This document shows, in pieces, positions 61,526 to 64,000 of a stretch of DNA of 64,000 bases; the stretch's first letter is position 1; every line of letters begins with the position of its first letter. The stretch is from Paenibacillus solanacearum. GTDB taxonomy: Bacteria > Bacillota > Bacilli > Paenibacillales > NBRC-103111. Both the position numbers and the translations under genes were made by a program. Below the pieces are notes generated by a model. That model made no database searches. It saw only the letters and a list, made by a program, of their open reading frames with translations, and had not been told where the DNA came from. Where the stretch lies: NCBI RefSeq assembly GCF_910593845.1, contig NZ_CAJVAS010000010.1, forward strand, positions 62,001 through 126,000, read 5' to 3'.

Positions 61526-62470
61526 TTAGGAGGAATAGGCGTCTCTTTTCTTCGGTTCGTAGTCCATGCGCAGCAGTATATCTTGATCGTAATTGCCGAA
61601 CTTGCGGCCGAACAAGTTCAAGCCGCCCTGATTGACCGCCTCCGGCTTAACTCCGATGCACAAGGAGAACGAATGCTTCCCATCGATAGCCAGATCGCTG
61701 ACGGTCAAATCCGAAACCTGCGTTCCGTCGATAAACGTGCCTTCCGTCGTTACCATCCATTTTTTCAGCACGCCGTATTGCGTGACATGCGTCTCCCACC
61801 ACGCCGGAGTCAGCAAGCCCCGCTCCCCGCCGAAATCTCCCGGACTCATCCAGGTGCCGAGCTCGATCCCGTTAATCCACACGGTAACATCGGAAGGATA
61901 ATCCTTGTTGTACAGCGGCGCTTCCGAGCACAGCTCCATGGACACCTCGATGCCGGTCAGCCGGCTGTTGAACGGAATTTTGTTCGGGAACCGGTATTCG
62001 ACAAAGCCTTGCCGAAACCATAAAATTTGCGCGTTCACCTTCTCCGGCTCGTAAAAGCTGCGCGGATCGTCGTAAAAGCCGATCAGCCCCGTTTCCGAAG
62101 CAAGACCGCAGGTCGGCATCATATCGCAGTCGACGTAATGGCCGATCGGCATGCTAATATATTGATAGTTCGCCGGGTCCTCCTTCTCCGTTTTCCCGAA
62201 ATCGACGAGCATCCGGTCGTAGAGCGACGAGCATACTTTTTGCGAGCCGCGGATGCCCGGAATCAATTCCGTGCGGATCAGCTTCGCCTCCTCCAGCTTT
62301 TTCACGTTGACGGTCGCCGTCGAAGCGGGCAAATTGAACATTTCCGCAATTTCGTTGACATTGATCTTCTTCTTCTGAATCGCTTTAAATATTTCAATGC
62401 GCAGCTCGGAGGAAAGCGCTTTGGCGATTTCGGCCAGTTCATCGATGTTAACGGACAATACTTGTGACAT
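61526..62470 (-). CDS. ArsR-like winged-helix regulator with jelly-roll-like effector part
   Basis: 314 residues. Residues 5-75 are an ArsR-type winged helix (AEIAKALSSELRIEIFKAIQ; KKINVNEIAEMFNLPASTAT; VNVKKLEEAKLIRTELIPGI). The rest is beta-rich with two Trp/Gly-rich blocks (PSDVTVWINGIELGTWMSPG; GDFGGERGLLTPAWWETHVT), like a carbohydrate-binding or galactose-binding fold. The pattern is known in Paenibacillus next to glycosidases. ATG 62470 follows GGAAGGGACTG. It runs directly into the GH43 and GH2 genes and likely regulates them. Confidence 0.82.
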   Translation of the reverse strand: MSQVLSVNIDELAEIAKALSSELRIEIFKAIQKKKINVNEIAEMFNLPASTATVNVKKLEEAKLIRTELIPGIRGSQKVCSSLYDRMLVDFGKTEKEDPANYQYISMPIGHYVDCDMMPTCGLASETGLIGFYDDPRSFYEPEKVNAQILWFRQGFVEYRFPNKIPFNSRLTGIEVSMELCSEAPLYNKDYPSDVTVWINGIELGTWMSPGDFGGERGLLTPAWWETHVTQYGVLKKWMVTTEGTFIDGTQVSDLTVSDLAIDGKHSFSLCIGVKPEAVNQGGLNLFGRKFGNYDQDILLRMDYEPKKRDAYSS

Positions 62471-62588
62471 GTAGGGCAGTCCCTTCCAAGGTGGTATAGC
62501 TTTCAGCGGTTTTGCTTGATGCATTTATAATATAGTTTACGAATAGATGAAGTAAAGACCAACTTTTAACATACCCGTCCCACATAGC

Positions 62589-62622
62589 AAAAAAGCCGGC
62601 TGCGGCGAACACAGTCGGCTTT
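62589..62622 (-). terminator. Terminator of the 99-residue gene
   Basis: Minus strand GCCGACTG ... CAGCCGGC hairpin followed by six T. Confidence 0.8.
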
Positions 62623-62650
62623 CGGTCGTTGCAAACGATGCAGCGTTTCT

Positions 62651-62950
62651 TTACGCGTTGCGCGCGGCCAGCGGCCTGCATCCCAGGTAGTCGTACAGCG
62701 ACATAAACAAGTTGCTCTCGGCTTCGCACCGCAAGGAAAGCTTTACTTCGCCGCACCAGTAAAAATTAATAATATGCTGACGTCTGCCTGCGACCATCTC
62801 CACGTCCCAGCAAGACGACATGAGCTCATACTCATCCCGGTTAATGAACAGCTTCGGCCCTTCGGCGGAAGCGTACACTCCGATCAAATCGGAACCGATC
62901 TTCGTGTAAAAGCCTCTCCGAGTCATAATATTCCAAGTTTTATCCGACAT
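62651..62950 (-). CDS. Hypothetical protein, 99 residues
   Basis: MSDKTWNIMTRRGFYTKIGS, then DLIGVYASAEGPKLFINRDE and FYWCGEVKLSLRCEAESNLF. Beta-rich, soluble, no known domain. AAAAGGAG lies 12 nt before ATG 62950; TTG 62959 is an alternative. Ends in the terminator at 62589-62622. Its relation to the neighbouring sugar genes is unclear. Confidence 0.65.
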   Translation of the reverse strand: MSDKTWNIMTRRGFYTKIGSDLIGVYASAEGPKLFINRDEYELMSSCWDVEMVAGRRQHIINFYWCGEVKLSLRCEAESNLFMSLYDYLGCRPLAARNA

Positions 62951-63241
62951 CCTTGTCAAACGCTCCTTTTCCAAAACAAAAAAGACCCCTCCGTCGCAAA
63001 ACTGCAGTAACGGGAGTCCGTCTATCAATACGTCATCGCCGTTCCTTCGACAACTGGCTGGCATGGCTCGACAACCGCTTTAGCCCCTGTAGCTTTGCGT
63101 CACGGACTTTCGTCCGGTTTGCCTTTATCGAGACCGAAATCGAGATCGAAATTTGTCTCCTTTTGTTTCTTCTTAACTATATAAAGAATAAAAGATTAGA
63201 CCTATGGTTAACATGATCCTTTGTTCTCAATTCATTCAATT

Positions 63242-64000
63242 TCAAAGGGACTTTCGAACTATTTTGTTTAATCGGCAGCCTCTCCAATAAAAATAGGAGC
63301 CGAATACGGTCACGACAGCCAGCAACAAAAACAGCCGGCTTCCGCCCCAATTCGACAGCAGATAGCCGCCGAGCAGCGGACCGATAAAATGGCCTATATT
63401 GGAAAACGATTGCGCCCCGAAGTACGTTCCCCGCATGCCGTCGGGCGCCAGCCGGTCGATCAGTACGTTCGCCGCCGGATAATTCAACATTTCGCCGAGC
63501 GTAAACAGAAACATTGAAACCATGAACGCCGTCCAGCTGTGCGACAACGCGTAGCCGATATCGCCGAGCGCGAACATGAGGTTTCCCGTGACGATCGCCA
63601 CGATCGGTGTCCGCCCATCCGCCCATCTGGAAATCGGCGCTTGGAGCAGCACGACGACGACCGCGTTCAAGCTCATGAGCAGGGCAAACAATGTCGCGCC
63701 TTTGGCCACGTTTTGCTCTACATATTGCGACAGCGTCACCGTCATCTGCGAGTAGCCGATCGCTCCGATGATCCCCCCGGCAATATACAGGCGAAGACGC
63801 GGTCGCTTGCGACGACCCGCCATGCCGAACGGACCGTCACGGTTGTACGCTGCTCGCCCTCAATTGCGCGTATGCCGAACCGGTGAAGGCAGACGTACAG
63901 GATCACCGCATAGATGAAGTAAATAACGGCGGTCACGAGAAACGGGAGCCATGCTTCGAACGCGCCGACATAGGCGCCGAGCAGCGGACCTGCGGCTACG
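63242..64000 (-). pseudogene. MFS transporter, frameshifted and running off the window
   Basis: The 5' part (up to about 63791) encodes AAGPLLGAYVGAFEAWLPFL and further spans and breaks off after SDRVFA; the 3' part resumes in another frame with LYIAGGIIGAIGYSQMTVTL and continues to the stop at 63242. One base missing near 63789-63791 on the minus strand would rejoin them. The product resembles MFS exporters with motif SRWADGRTPIVAIV. The true start lies beyond 64000. Either a decaying gene or a single-base sequencing error. Confidence 0.8.

Noticed and set aside
1..64000. Mobile elements, CRISPR arrays, tRNA/rRNA genes, defence islands
   Set aside because: No transposase, integrase, terminal repeats, spaced direct repeats, cloverleaf genes or recognisable defence genes were seen anywhere in the window.

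Overview
The window is ordinary chromosome from a GC-rich, spore-forming low-GC-phylum bacterium (Firmicutes), most likely Paenibacillus or a close relative. This is inferred from gene content: a 6S RNA of the Bacilli type, a YtpB-type sesquarterpene synthase, a YjcZ-like tiny sporulation protein, DUF4178/DUF4247 neighbours, paired short-chain regulators and glycoside hydrolases, and strong AGGAGG-type ribosome sites with many TTG/GTG starts. I see no insertion sequence, prophage, CRISPR array, tRNA or rRNA.

Layout. 1-9.5 kb: small metabolic and regulatory genes (monooxygenase, YdeI-like, SgrR-like regulator, LysR divergent from thiol peroxidase tpx, DUF1499, xylulokinase xylB behind a XylR-like palindrome, fructose-6-phosphate aldolase directly downstream of the 6S RNA, a DUF624 membrane protein). 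9.5-21.3 kb: RNA helicase cshA, DUF4178/DUF4247, YitT, tatA, an MFS carrier, ung, an FMN reductase, a PrxQ peroxiredoxin, pfkA, ytpB with an overlapping unknown gene. 21.4-28.3 kb: two transporter operons (MOP-type plus MFS; a three-gene ABC efflux system) and a nitroreductase with a palindromic operator at its promoter. 28.5-31.7 kb: Fur-controlled siderophore uptake, fused permease plus lipoprotein and no ATPase. 32-45 kb: cold shock protein, methyltransferase, a manganese-type (yybP-ykoY) riboswitch ahead of a TerC-family protein, a TPP-dependent oxidase/decarboxylase, oligopeptidase F, a secreted copper-amine-oxidase/beta-propeller protein, DUF92, an FAH hydrolase and a CapA-family protein. 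45-49.6 kb: metallophosphoesterase, MFS exporter, lipoprotein 5'-nucleotidase. 49.7-64 kb: a carbohydrate-oriented stretch (sugar-binding lipoprotein, GH110-like beta-helix enzyme, AraC regulator, GH2 and GH43 enzymes with an ArsR-like regulator), interrupted by an O-methyltransferase, an RlmL-like methylase and an unusual ECF sigma factor fused to DUF1835. The window ends inside a frameshifted MFS gene.

The strongest unusual points are: (1) an ECF sigma factor fused in frame to a full DUF1835 protein, with a near-ideal internal ribosome site exactly at the domain boundary, so the gene may make two proteins; (2) a CapA-family gene whose only well-supported start is ATT; (3) a TerC protein with an AbrB-like C-terminal hairpin, controlled by a riboswitch with two tandem look-alike terminators; (4) fsa sitting 40 nt behind 6S RNA with no promoter of its own visible; (5) an unexplained long RNA-like hairpin ahead of a methyltransferase gene; (6) a 12-bp motif shared by the GH2 and GH43 upstream regions. 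Function calls are by family recognition from the translated sequence; no database search was run.
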